This document shows, piece after piece, positions 54,173 through 64,000 of a DNA stretch of 64,000 bases. The stretch is taken from contig OX467082.1 of the NCBI GenBank assembly GCA_950106755.1, forward strand, positions 50,796,588-50,860,587. Direction: 5' to 3'. A program made the position numbers and the translations under genes. Below the pieces are notes generated by a model, which saw only the letters and a program-made list of their open reading frames with translations, was not told where the DNA came from and did no database searches. The DNA is from Climacium dendroides. Its lineage: Eukaryota; Streptophyta; Bryopsida; Hypnales; Climaciaceae. Within the stretch, counting starts at the first letter, position 1. Each line of letters opens with the position of its first letter.

Positions 54173-56823
54173 CGTGAGTTTCTCATGGAGTACCATTGAA
54201 GACCTTGCATTCAACTTGTGCTTATTTTTTGGTTCCCCATTCGAGCTTTCGATGCATATTATTTTGGACCTTTCCCAAATAAATCCATAACTGGCCATTT
54301 GTGCATGAACATGGGGCCATGTTAAAAATTTCAATTACATTTTTTTTTGGTGAGTTTCTCATGGAGTACCATTGAAGACCTTGCATTCAACTTGTGCTTA
54401 TTTTTTGGTTCCCCATTCGAGCTTTCGATGCATATTATTTTGGACCTTTCCCAAATAAATCCATAACTGGCCATTTGTGCATGAACATGGGGCCATGTTA
54501 AAAATTTCAATTATATTTTTTTTTGGTGAGTTTCACATGGAGTAGCATTGAAGTCCTTGCATTCAATGTGTGCCTATTTTTTGATTCCCCATTAGAGGTT
54601 TCGTTGCATATTATTTTGGACCTTTCCCAAATAAATCCATAACTGGCCATTTGTGCATGAACATGGGGCCATGTTAAAAATTTCAATTACATTTTTTTTT
54701 GGTGAGTTTCTCATGGAGTACCATTGAAGACCTTGCATTCAACTTGTGCTTATTTTTTGGTTCCCCATTCGAGCTTTCGATGCATATTTGTTTGGACCTT
54801 TCCCAAATAAATCCATAACTGGCCATTTGTGCATGAACATGGGGCCATGTTAAAAATTTCAATTACATTTTTCTTTGGTGAGTCTCACATGGAGTACCAT
54901 TGAAGTCCTTGCATTCAATGTGTGCCTATTTTTTGGTTCCCCATTAGAGCTTTCGTTGCATATTATTTTGGACCTTTCCCAAATAAATCCATAACTGGCC
55001 ATTTGTGCATGAACATGGGGCCATGTTAAAAATTTCAATTATATTTTTTTTTGGTGAGTTTCACATGGAGTACCATTGAAGACCTTGCATTCAACTCTTG
55101 CCTATTTTTTGGATCCCCATTAGAGCTTTCGTTGCATATTATTTTGGACCTTTCCCAAATAAATCCATAACTGGCCATTTGTGCATGAACATGGGGCCAT
55201 GTTAAAAATTTCAATTACATTTTTTTTTGGTGAGTTTCTCATGGAGTACCATTGAAGACCTTGCATTCAACTTGTGCTTATTTTTGGATTCCCCATTAGA
55301 GCTTTCGTTGCATATTTGTTTGGACCTTTCCCAAATAAATCCATAACTGGCCATTTGTGCATGAACATGGGGCCATGTTAAAAATTTCAATTACATTTTT
55401 TTTTGGTGAGTTTCTCATGGAGTACCATTGAAGACCTTGCATTCAACTTGTGCTTATTTTTTGGTTCCCCATTCGAGCTTTCGATGCATATTATTTTGGA
55501 CCTTTCCCAAATAAATCCATAACTGGCCATTTGTGCATGAACATGGGGCCATGTTAAAAATTTCAATTATATTTTTTTTTGGTGAGTTTCACATGGAGTA
55601 GCATTGAAGTCCTTGCATTCAATGTGTGCCTATTTTTTGATTCCCCATTAGAGGTTTCGTTGCATATTATTTTGGACCTTTCCCAAATAAATCCATAACT
55701 GGCCATTTGTGCATGAACATGGGGCCATGTTAAAAATTTCAATTACATTTTTTTTTGGTGAGTTTCTCATGGAGTACCATTGAAGACCTTGCATTCAACT
55801 TGTGCTTATTTTTTGGTTCCCCATTCGAGCTTTCGATGCATATTATTTTGGACCTTTCCCAAATAAATCCATAACTGGCCATTTGTGCATGAACATGGGG
55901 CCATGTTAAAAATTTCAATTATATTTTTTTTTGGTGAGTTTCACATGGAGTAGCATTGAAGTCCTTGCATTCAATGTGTGCCTATTTTTTGATTCCCCAT
56001 TAGAGGTTTCGTTGCATATTATTTTGGACCTTTCCCAAATAAATCCATAACTGGCCATTTGTGCATGAACATGGGGCCATGTTAAAAATTTCAATTACAT
56101 TTTTTTTTGGTGAGTTTCTCATGGAGTACCATTGAAGACCTTGCATTCAACTTGTGCTTATTTTTTGGTTCCCCATTCGAGCTTTCGATGCATATTTGTT
56201 TGGACCTTTCCCAAATAAATCCATAACTGGCCATTTGTGCATGAACATGGGGCCATGTTAAAAATTTCAATTACATTTTTCTTTGGTGAGTCTCACATGG
56301 AGTACCATTGAAGTCCTTGCATTCAATGTGTGCCTATTTTTTGGTTCCCCATTAGAGCTTTCGTTGCATATTATTTTGGACCTTTCCCAAATAAATCCAT
56401 AACTGGCCATTTGTGCATGAACATGGGGCCATGTTAAAAATTTCAATTATATTTTTTTTTGGTGAGTTTCACATGGAGTACCATTGAAGACCTTGCATTC
56501 AACTCTTGCCTATTTTTTGGATCCCCATTAGAGCTTTCGTTGCATATTATTTTGGACCTTTCCCAAATAAATCCATAACTGGCCATTTGTGCATGAACAT
56601 GGGGCCATGTTAAAAATTTCAATTACATTTTTTTTTGGTGAGTTTCTCATGGAGTACCATTGAAGACCTTGCATTCAACTTGTGCTTATTTTTGGATTCC
56701 CCATTAGAGCTTTCGTTGCATATTTGTTTGGACCTTTCCCAAATAAATCCATAACTGGCCATTTGTGCATGAACATGGGGCCATGTTAAAAATTTCAATT
56801 ACATTTTTTTTTGGTGAGTTTCT
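54173..56823. repeat. 8-mer duplication, 1408-bp shift, with dimer repeats
   Basis: Bases 54253-55415 match 55661-56823 at a shift of 1408, including the rare GGTGAGTCTCACATGG tag (AGTCTC at 54881 and 56289). Inside, the pair CATTCGAGC/CGATGC/TTAT plus ATGTGTGCC/TTTTGATTCCCC/GAGGTTTCG repeats at 352 bases (CTTATTTTTTGG at 55451 and 55803), a two-monomer unit. Confidence 0.85.
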
Positions 56824-59291
56824 CATGAACTACCATTGAAGTCCTTGCATTCAATGTGTGCCTATTTTTTGGTTCCCCATTAGAGCTTTCGTTGTATATT
56901 ATTTTGGACCTTTCCCAAATAAATCCATAACTGGCCATTTGTGCATGAACATGGGGCCATGTTAAAAATTTCAATTATATTTTTTTTTGGTGAGTTTCAC
57001 ATGGAGTACCATTGAAGACCTTGCATTCAACTCTTGCCTATTTTTTGGTTCCCCATTAGAGCTTTCGTTGCATATTATTTTGGACCTTTCCCAAATAAAT
57101 TCATAACTGGCCATTTGTGCATGAACATGGGGCCATGTTAAAAATTTCAATTACATTTTTTTTTGGTGAGTTTCTCATGGAGTACCATTGAAGACCTTGC
57201 ATTCAACTTGTGCTTATTTTTGGATTCCCCATTAGAGCTTTCGTTGCATATTTGTTTGGACCTTTCCCAAATAAATCCATAATTGGCCATTTGTGCATGA
57301 ACATGAGGCCATGTTAAAAATTTCAATTACATTTTTTTTTGGTGAGTTTCTCATGGAGTAGCATTGAAGTCCTTGCATTCAATGTGTGCCTATTTTTTGG
57401 TTCCCCATTAGAGCTTTCGTTGCATATTTGTTTGGACCTTTCCCAAATAAATCCATAACTGGCCATTTGTGCATGAACATGGGGCCATGTTAAAAATTTC
57501 AATTACATTTTTTTTTGGTGAGTTTCTCATGGAGTACCATTGAAGACCTTGCATTCAACTTGTGCTTATTTTTTGGTTCCCCATTCGAGCTTTCGATGCA
57601 TATTATTTTGGACCTTTCCCAAATAAATCCATAACTGGCCATTTGTGCATGAACATGGGGCCATGTTAAAAATTTCAATTATATTTTTTTTTGGTGAGTT
57701 TCACATGGAGTAGCATTGAAGTCCTTGCATTCAATGTGTGCCTATTTTTTGATTCCCCATTAGAGGTTTCGTTGCATATTATTTTGGACCTTTCCCAAAT
57801 AAATCCATAACTGGCCATTTGTGCATGAACATGGGGCCATGTTAAAAATTTCAATTACATTTTTTTTTGGTGAGTTTCTCATGGAGTACCATTGAAGACC
57901 TTGCATTCAACTTGTGCTTATTTTTTGGTTCCCCATTCGAGCTTTCGATGCATATTTGTTTGGACCTTTCCCAAATAAATCCATAACTGGCCATTTGTGC
58001 ATGAACATGGGGCCATGTTAAAAATTTCAATTACATTTTTCTTTGGTGAGTCTCACATGGAGTACCATTGAAGTCCTTGCATTCAATGTGTGCCTATTTT
58101 TTGGTTCCCCATTAGAGCTTTCGTTGCATATTATTTTGGACCTTTCCCAAATAAATCCATAACTGGCCATTTGTGCATGAACATGGGGCCATGTTAAAAA
58201 TTTCAATTATATTTTTTTTTGGTGAGTTTCACATGGAGTACCATTGAAGACCTTGCATTCAACTCTTGCCTATTTTTTGGATCCCCATTAGAGCTTTCGT
58301 TGCATATTATTTTGGACCTTTCCCAAATAAATCCATAACTGGCCATTTGTGCATGAACATGGGGCCATGTTAAAAATTTCAATTACATTTTTTTTTGGTG
58401 AGTTTCTCATGGAGTACCATTGAAGACCTTGCATTCAACTTGTGCTTATTTTTGGATTCCCCATTAGAGCTTTCGTTGCATATTTGTTTGGACCTTTCCC
58501 AAATAAATCCATAACTGGCCATTTGTGCATGAACATGGGGCCATGTTAAAAATTTCAATTACATTTTTTTTTGGTGAGTTTCTCATGAACTACCATTGAA
58601 GTCCTTGCATTCAATGTGTGCCTATTTTTTGGTTCCCCATTAGAGCTTTCGTTGTATATTATTTTGGACCTTTCCCAAATAAATCCATAACTGGCCATTT
58701 GTGCATGAACATGGGGCCATGTTAAAAATTTCAATTATATTTTTTTTTGGTGAGTTTCACATGGAGTACCATTGAAGACCTTGCATTCAACTCTTGCCTA
58801 TTTTTTGGTTCCCCATTAGAGCTTTCGTTGCATATTATTTTGGACCTTTCCCAAATAAATTCATAACTGGCCATTTGTGCATGAACATGGGGCCATGTTA
58901 AAAATTTCAATTACATTTTTTTTTGGTGAGTTTCTCATGGAGTACCATTGAAGACCTTGCATTCAACTTGTGCTTATTTTTGGATTCCCCATTAGAGCTT
59001 TCGTTGCATATTTGTTTGGACCTTTCCCAAATAAATCCATAATTGGCCATTTGTGCATGAACATGAGGCCATGTTAAAAATTTCAATTACATTTTTTTTT
59101 GGTGAGTTTCTCATGGAGTAGCATTGAAGTCCTTGCATTCAATGTGTGCCTATTTTTTGGTTCCCCATTAGAGCTTTCGTTGCATATTTGTTTGGACCTT
59201 TCCCAAATAAATCCATAACTGGCCATTTGTGCATGAACATGGGGCCATGTTAAAAATTTCAATTACATTTTTTTTTGGTGAGTTTCTCATG
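55671..59291. repeat. 10-mer HOR, two 1760-bp units
   Basis: Bases 55671-57430 recur at 57431-59190, with similarity to about 59291. Tags at a 1760 offset are AGTCTC (56289 and 58049), GTTGTATA (56891 and 58651) and AAATTCATAACTGG (57101 and 58861). The left edge is TTAT versus TTTG and the right edge GAGTACC versus GAACTACC. No difference between units was noticed inside these edges. Confidence 0.88.
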
Positions 59292-62200
59292 AACTACCAT
59301 TGAAGACCTTGCATTCAACTTGTGCCTATTTTTTGGTTCCCCATTAGAGCTTTCGTTGCATATTATTTTGGACCTTTCCCAAATAAATCCATAACTGGCC
59401 ATTTGTGCATGAACATGGGGCCATGTTAAAAATTTCAATTACATTTTTTTTTGGTGAGTTTCTCATGGAGTACCATTGAAGACCTTGCATTCAACTTGTG
59501 CTTATTTTTGGATTCCCCATTAGAGCTTTCGTTGCATATTTGTTTGGACCTTTCCCAAATAAATCCATAATTGGCCATTTGTGCATGAACATGAGGCCAT
59601 GTTAAAAATTTCAATTACATTTTTTTTTGGTGAGTTTCTCATGGAGTAGCATTGAAGTCCTTGCATTCAATGTGTGCCTATTTTTTGGTTCCCCATTAGA
59701 GCTTTCGTTGCATATTTGTTTGGACCTTTCCCAAATAAATCCATAACTGGCCATTTGTGCATGAACATGGGGCCATGTTAAAAATTTCAATTACATTTTT
59801 TTTTGGTGAGTTTCTCATGAACTACCATTGAAGACCTTGCATTCAACTTGTGCCTATTTTTTGGTTCCCCATTAGAGGTTTCGTTGCATATTATTTTGGA
59901 CCTTTCCCAAATAAATCCATAACTGGCCATTTGTGCATGAACATGGGGCCATGTTAAAAATTTCAATTACATTTTTTTTTGGTGAGTTTCTCATGGAGTA
60001 CCATTGAAGACCTTGCATTCAACTTGTGCCTATTTTTCGGTTCCCCATTCGAGCTTTCGATGCATATTTGTTTGGACCTTTCCCAAATAAATCCATAACT
60101 GGCCATTTGTGCATGAACATGGGGCCATGTTAAAAATTTCAATTACATTTTTTTTTGGTGAGTTTCTCATGGAGTACCATTGAAGACCTGGCATTCAACT
60201 TGTGCCTATTTTTTGGTTCCCCATTAGAGCTTTCGTTGCATATTATTTTGGACCTTTCCCAAATAAATCCATAACTGGCCATTTGTGCATGAACATGGGG
60301 CCATGTTAAAAATTTCAATTACATTTTTTTTTCGTGAGTTTCTCATGGAGTAGCATTGAAGTCCTTGCATTCAATGTGTGCCTATTTTTTGGTTCCCCAT
60401 TAGAGCTTTCGTTGCATATTTGTTTGGACCTTTCCCAAATAAATCCATAACTGGCCATTTGTGCATGAACATGGGGCCATGTTAAAAATTTCAATTACAT
60501 TTTTTTTTGGTGAGTTTCTCATGAACTACCATTGAAGACCTTGCATTCAATGTGTGCCTATTTTTTGGTTCCCCATTAGAGCTTTCGTTGCATATTATTT
60601 TGCACCTTTCCCAAATAAATCCATAACTGGCCATTTGTGCATGAACATGGGGCCATGTTAAAAATTTCAATTATATTTTTTTTTGGTGAGTTTCACATGG
60701 AGTACCATTGAAGTCCTTGCATTCAATGTGTGCCTATTTTTTGGTTCCCCATTAGAGCTTTCGTTGCATATTATTTTGGACCTTTCCCAAATAAATCCAT
60801 AACTGGCCATTTGTGCATGAACATGGGGCCATGTTAAAAATTTCAATTACATTTTTTTTTGGTGAGTTTCTCATGGAGTACCATTGAAGACCTTGCATTC
60901 AACTTGTGCTTATTTTTGGATTCCCCATTAGAGCTTTCGTTGCATATTTGTTTGGACCTTTCCCAAATAAATCCATAACTGGCCATTTGTGCATGAACAT
61001 GGGGCCATGTTAAAAATTTCAATTACATTTTTTTTTGGTGAGTTTCTCATGAACTACCATTGAAGACCTTGCATTCAACTTGTGCCTATTTTTTGGTTCC
61101 CCATTAGAGCTTTCGTTGCATATTATTTTGGACCTTTCCCAAATAAATCCATAACTGGCCATTTGTGCATGAACATGGGGCCATGTTAAAAATTTCAATT
61201 ACATTTTTTTTTGGTGAGTTTCTCATGGAGTACCATTGAAGACCTTGCATTCAACTTGTGCTTATTTTTTGGTTCCCCATTCGAGCTTTCGATGCATATT
61301 ATTTTGGACCTTTCCCAAATAAATCCATAACTGGCCATTTGTGCATGAACATGGGGCCATGTTAAAAATTTCAATTATATTTTTTTTTGGTGAGTTTCAC
61401 ATGGAGTAGCATTGAAGTCCTTGCATTCAATGTGTGCCTATTTTTTGATTCCCCATTAGAGGTTTCGTTGCATATTATTTTGGACCTTTCCCAAATAAAT
61501 CCATAACTGGCCATTTGTGCATGAACATGGGGCCATGTTAAAAATTTCAATTACATTTTTTTTTGGTGAGTTTCTCATGGAGTACCATTGAAGACCTTGC
61601 ATTCAACTTGTGCCTATTTTTTGGTTCCCCATTAGAGCTTTCGTTGCATATTTGTTTGGACCTTTCCCAAATAAATCCATAACTGGCCATTTGTGCATGA
61701 ACATGGGGCCATGTTAAAAATTTCAATTACATTTTTTTTTGGTGAGTTTCTCATGAACTACCATTGAAGACCTTGCATTCAACTTGTGCCTATTTTTTGG
61801 TTCCCCATTAGAGCTTTCGTTGCATATTATTTTGGACCTTTCCCAAATAAATCCATAACTGGCCATTTGTGCATGAACATGGGGCCATGTTAAAAATTTC
61901 AATTACATTTTTTTTTGGTGAGTTTCTCATGGAGTACCATTGAAGACCTTGCATTCAACTTGTGCTTATTTTTCGGTTCCCCATTCGAGCTTTCGATGCA
62001 TATTTGTTTGGACCTTTCCCAAATAAATCCATAACTGGCCATTTGTGCATGAACATGGGGCCATGTTAAAAATTTCAATTACATTTTCTATTGGTGAGTT
62101 TCTCATGAACTACCATTGAAGTCCTTGCATTCAATGTGTGCCTATTTTTTGGTTCCCCATTAGAGCTTTCGTTGTATATTATTTTGGACCTTTCCCAAAT

Positions 62201-62720
62201 AAATCCATAACTGGCCATTTGTGCATGAACATGGGGCCATGTTAAAAATTTCAATTATATTTTTTTTTGGTGAGTTTCACATGGAGTACCATTGAAGACC
62301 TTGCATTCAACTCTTGCCTATTTTTTGGTTCCCCATTAGAGCTTTCGTTGCATATTATTTTGGACCTTTCCCAAATAAATCCATAACTGGCCATTTGTGC
62401 ATGAACATGGGGCCATGTTAAAAATTTCAATTACATTTTTTTTTGGTGAGTTTCTCATGGAGTACCATTGAAGACCTTGCATTCAACTTGTGCTTATTTT
62501 TTGGTTCCCCATTCGAGCTTTCGATGCATATTATTTTGGACCTTTCCCAAATAAATCCATAACTGGCCATTTGTGCATGAACATGGGGCCATGTTAAAAA
62601 TTTCAATTATATTTTTTTTTGGTGAGTTTCACATGGAGTAGCATTGAAGTCCTTGCATTCAATGTGTGCCTATTTTTTGATTCCCCATTAGAGGTTTCGT
62701 TGCATATTATTTTGGACCTT
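59292..62720. repeat. Mosaic of right-section monomer haplotypes
   Basis: About 19 monomers built from the same subtypes as the neighbouring HORs but in an order with no clear unit longer than three. Private or rare variants are TTTTGCACCTTTCCC (60600), a T4CTATTGG tract (62085), and CCTATTTTTCGG combined with CATTCGAGC (60040s). GACCTGGCATT at 60185 reuses a tag seen at 46281, 50857 and 62825. Nothing other than satellite is present. Confidence 0.82.
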
Positions 62721-63796
62721 TCCCAAATAAATCCATAACTGGCCATTTGTGCATGAACATGGGGCCATGTTAAAAATTTCAATTACATTTTTTTTTGGTG
62801 AGTTTCTCATGGAGTACCATTGAAGACCTGGCATTCAACTTGTGCTTATTTTTGGATTCCCCATTAGAGCTTTCGTTGCATATTTGTTTGGACCTTTCCC
62901 AAATAAATCCATAACTGGCCATTTGTGCATGAACATGGGGCCATGTTAAAAATTTCAATTACATTTTTTTTTGGTGAGTTTCTCATGAACTACCATTGAA
63001 GTCCTTGCATTCAATGTGTGCCTATTTTTTGGTTCCCCATTAGAGCTTTCGTTGTATATTATTTTGGACCTTTCCCAAATAAATCCATAACTGGCCATTT
63101 GTGCATGAACATGGGGCCATGTTAAAAATTTCAATTATATTTTTTTTTGGTGAGTTTCACATGGAGTACCATTGAAGACCTTGCATTCAACTCTTGCCTA
63201 TTTTTTGGTTCCCCATTAGAGCTTTCGTTGCATATTATTTTGGACCTTTCCCAAATAAATTCATAACTGGCCATTTGTGCATGAACATGGGGCCATGTTA
63301 AAAATTTCAATTACATTTTTTTTTGGTGAGTTTCTCATGGAGTACCATTGAAGACCTTGCATTCAACTTGTGCTTATTTTTGGATTCCCCATTAGAGCTT
63401 TCGTTGCATATTTGTTTGGACCTTTCCCAAATAAATCCATAATTGGCCATTTGTGCATGAACATGAGGCCATGTTAAAAATTTCAATTACATTTTTTTTT
63501 GGTGAGTTTCTCATGGAGTAGCATTGAAGTCCTTGCATTCAATGTGTGCCTATTTTTTGGTTCCCCATTAGAGCTTTCGTTGCATATTTGTTTGGACCTT
63601 TCCCAAATAAATCCATAACTGGCCATTTGTGCATGAACATGGGGCCATGTTAAAAATTTCAATTACATTTTTTTTTGGTGAGTTTCTCATGAACTACCAT
63701 TGAAGACCTTGCATTCAACTTGTGCCTATTTTTTGGTTCCCCATTAGAGCTTTCGTTGCATATTATTTTGGACCTTTCCCAAATAAATCCATAACT

Positions 63797-63822
63797 GGCC
63801 ATTTGTGCATGAACATGGGGCC
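63797..63822. other. 26-bp imperfect dyad within the monomer (representative copy)
   Basis: Monomer positions 80-105 start and end with GGCC and centre on CATG inside TGTGCATGAACA. Comparing the 26 bases with their own reverse complement gives 18 matching positions (9 of 13 base pairs). The segment recurs in most monomers right of 27 kb. The left-section variant with TCTGCATAAACCTAGGG matches at only 14 of 26 positions. It could form a weak cruciform or be a dimeric protein site, but that is inference and no binding protein is implied by the sequence alone. Confidence 0.55.
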
Positions 63823-63843
63823 ATGTTAAAAATTTCAATTACA

Positions 63844-63852
63844 TTTTTTTTT
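63844..63852. other. T9 tract of the monomer (representative copy)
   Basis: Each monomer carries a run of 8 to 10 T at positions 127-135 and a T6 run at 12-17. The long run is often interrupted by a single base (T3GT5, T5CT3, T6CT2, T8 then CG), and those interruptions serve as subtype tags. Homopolymer A/T tracts are stiff and disfavour nucleosome wrapping, so a tract recurring every 176 bases could help phase nucleosomes; this role is inferred. Length changes here account for part of the monomer length variation in the left section. Confidence 0.6.
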
Positions 63853-63893
63853 GGTGAGTTTCTCATGGAGTACCATTGAAGACCTTGCATTCA

Positions 63894-64000
63894 ACTTGTG
63901 CTTATTTTTTGGTTCCCCATTCGAGTTTTCGATGCATATTTGTTTGGACCTTTCCCAAATAAATCCATAACTGGCCATTTGTGCATGAACATGGGGCCAT
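63894..64000. repeat. Partial satellite monomer at the window edge
   Basis: The final 107 bases are the start of another monomer, so the array continues past the window. It carries CATTCGAGTTTTCGATGC, with GAGTTTTCG in place of GAGCTTTCG. That subtype otherwise appears only in the first 2.7 kb (about 553, 1081 and 2666). Confidence 0.9.

Larger units (their letters stand above)
63718..63893. repeat. Representative 176-bp satellite monomer
   Basis: A typical monomer of the right-hand section, exactly 176 bases. By monomer position: ACTTGTGCC at 1, T6 at 12-17, CCCCATTAGAGCTTTCG at 22-38, the dimorphic site CATATTATTTTGG (elsewhere CATATTTGTTTGG) around 42-54, CCCAAATAAATCC at 61-73, a dyad-like segment at 80-105, TTAAAAATTTCAATTACA at 109-126, T9 at 127-135, GGTGAG at 136, and TTGCATTCA at the end. 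The main variable sites are positions 1-9, 18-22, 27-28, 39, 49-50, 78, 88, 101, 106, the T-run, and the TCTC/TCAC and GAGTACC/GAACTACC/GAGTAGC sites near 143-156. Combinations of these define the subtypes used to trace duplications. Confidence 0.9.
62721..63909. repeat. Copy of the 58.3-59.5 kb segment, 4400-bp shift
   Basis: Matches about 58321-59509 at a shift of 4400 (25 monomers): GTTGTATA at 63051 against 58651, and AAATTCATAACTGG, ATAATTGG/GAGGCC, GAGTAGC and GAACTACC monomers in the same order. GACCTGG at 62825 against GACCTTG is one difference. The segment just upstream (62.45-62.72 kb) resembles 50.5-50.8 kb, so this is a junction of two source haplotypes. Confidence 0.83.
1..64000. 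repeat. Satellite DNA array, ~176-bp monomer, 363 full copies plus a partial one
   Basis: The whole window is head-to-tail copies of one monomer. Starts taken at the ACTTG/ATGTG/ACTCT junction fall at 1, 177, 353, 529, 705 and so on, and the last at 63894, which is 363 x 176 plus 5. Invariant landmarks in nearly every copy are a T6 run near monomer position 12, CCCCATT, GAGCTTTCG, TTTCCCAAATAAATCCA, GGCCATTT, GGGCCA, TTTCAATTACA, a T8-T9 run, GGTGAG, CATTGAAG and TTGCATTCA. All copies share one orientation. No unrelated sequence longer than a base or two interrupts the array. Such arrays are known mainly from centromeres, pericentromeres and subtelomeres of eukaryotes; the location here is inferred from size and homogeneity only. 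I do not recognise the family. Confidence 0.98.

Noticed and set aside
8157..55671. A common breakpoint motif for the duplications
   Set aside because: The resolvable edges fall at different monomer positions (roughly 21, 50, 61, 103, 148, 157, 165) and are only bounded by neighbouring informative variants, so no shared motif can be claimed.
63751..63768. CENP-B-box-like start TTTCGTTGCATA in the monomer
   Set aside because: It matches the TTCG and the central A of the mammalian CENP-B box but lacks the essential CGGG half (TTTG or TTAT here). I count 6 of 9 core positions at best, so I do not call a box.
1..64000. CRISPR-like array
   Set aside because: Repeats are contiguous 176-bp units with no short repeats separated by unique spacers, and no cas genes are present.
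1..64000. Retrotransposon or other mobile-element insertions, using T9 tracts as possible poly-A tails
   Set aside because: The T-run is an internal, phase-locked part of every monomer. No target-site duplication, terminal repeat or non-satellite sequence was seen.
1..64000. Identity with human alpha satellite or the Arabidopsis 178-bp centromere repeat
   Set aside because: Monomer length is close, but the landmark sequences do not resemble what I know of those families. A database search is needed for a firm statement.

Overview
The window is one uninterrupted satellite DNA array: a single tandem repeat of about 176 bp in one head-to-tail orientation from the first base to the last. Counting from a phase in which each monomer begins with ACTTG, there are 363 complete monomers followed by a 107-base partial one. 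Net length drift over the whole window is only +5 bases. The consensus is AT-rich (about 37% G+C by hand count). I found no gene, RNA gene, transposon, inverted segment, telomere repeat or single-copy spacer. The only open reading frames are short (at most 116 codons) and are by-products of the repeat. A 64 kb homogeneous satellite implies a eukaryotic nuclear chromosome from a long-read assembly, most likely centromeric or pericentromeric. The monomer length is near that of many plant and animal centromere satellites, but I do not recognise this family and cannot name the species.

Layout. Positions 1 to about 26-27 kb form a heterogeneous section: several monomer subtypes, single-base length variants, and variants not seen further right (TCTGCATAAAC, CCACG, GGGACACG). 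It contains a 528-bp trimer duplication (199-1319), a 1585-bp 9-mer duplication (807-3724), a 1935-bp 11-mer duplication (6678 to about 10.5 kb), and a 7041-bp 40-mer tandem duplication (8157-15197 and 15198-22238). A partial third copy of the 40-mer lies at 23951-26724 and has lost exactly one monomer. From about 27.25 kb to the end, every monomer start I checked keeps the same phase, and only a small set of monomer haplotypes is reshuffled.

The right-hand section holds the cleanest higher-order repeat (HOR): an 880-bp 5-mer in about 5.8 near-identical units (28919-34050). It is followed by a 10-mer duplication (34170-37141), an 8-mer (36841-39824), a 4-mer (39827-41338), a 4576-bp 26-mer tandem duplication (41874-46449 and 46450-51025) with a partial third copy (51437-53349), a 3-mer (52942-54172), an 8-mer (54253-56823), a 10-mer (55671-59291) and a mosaic tail. 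The pattern is what unequal exchange or replication-based copying produces in a satellite, acting at nested scales from 1 to 40 monomers. There are no genes working together here. The biology of interest is the higher-order structure, the sharp change near 26-27 kb, and a partial dyad inside the monomer that could matter for chromatin or DNA structure.

Caveat: all comparisons were made by eye with diagnostic variants. Block edges are therefore the last distinguishing bases, not exact breakpoints, and identities were not computed.
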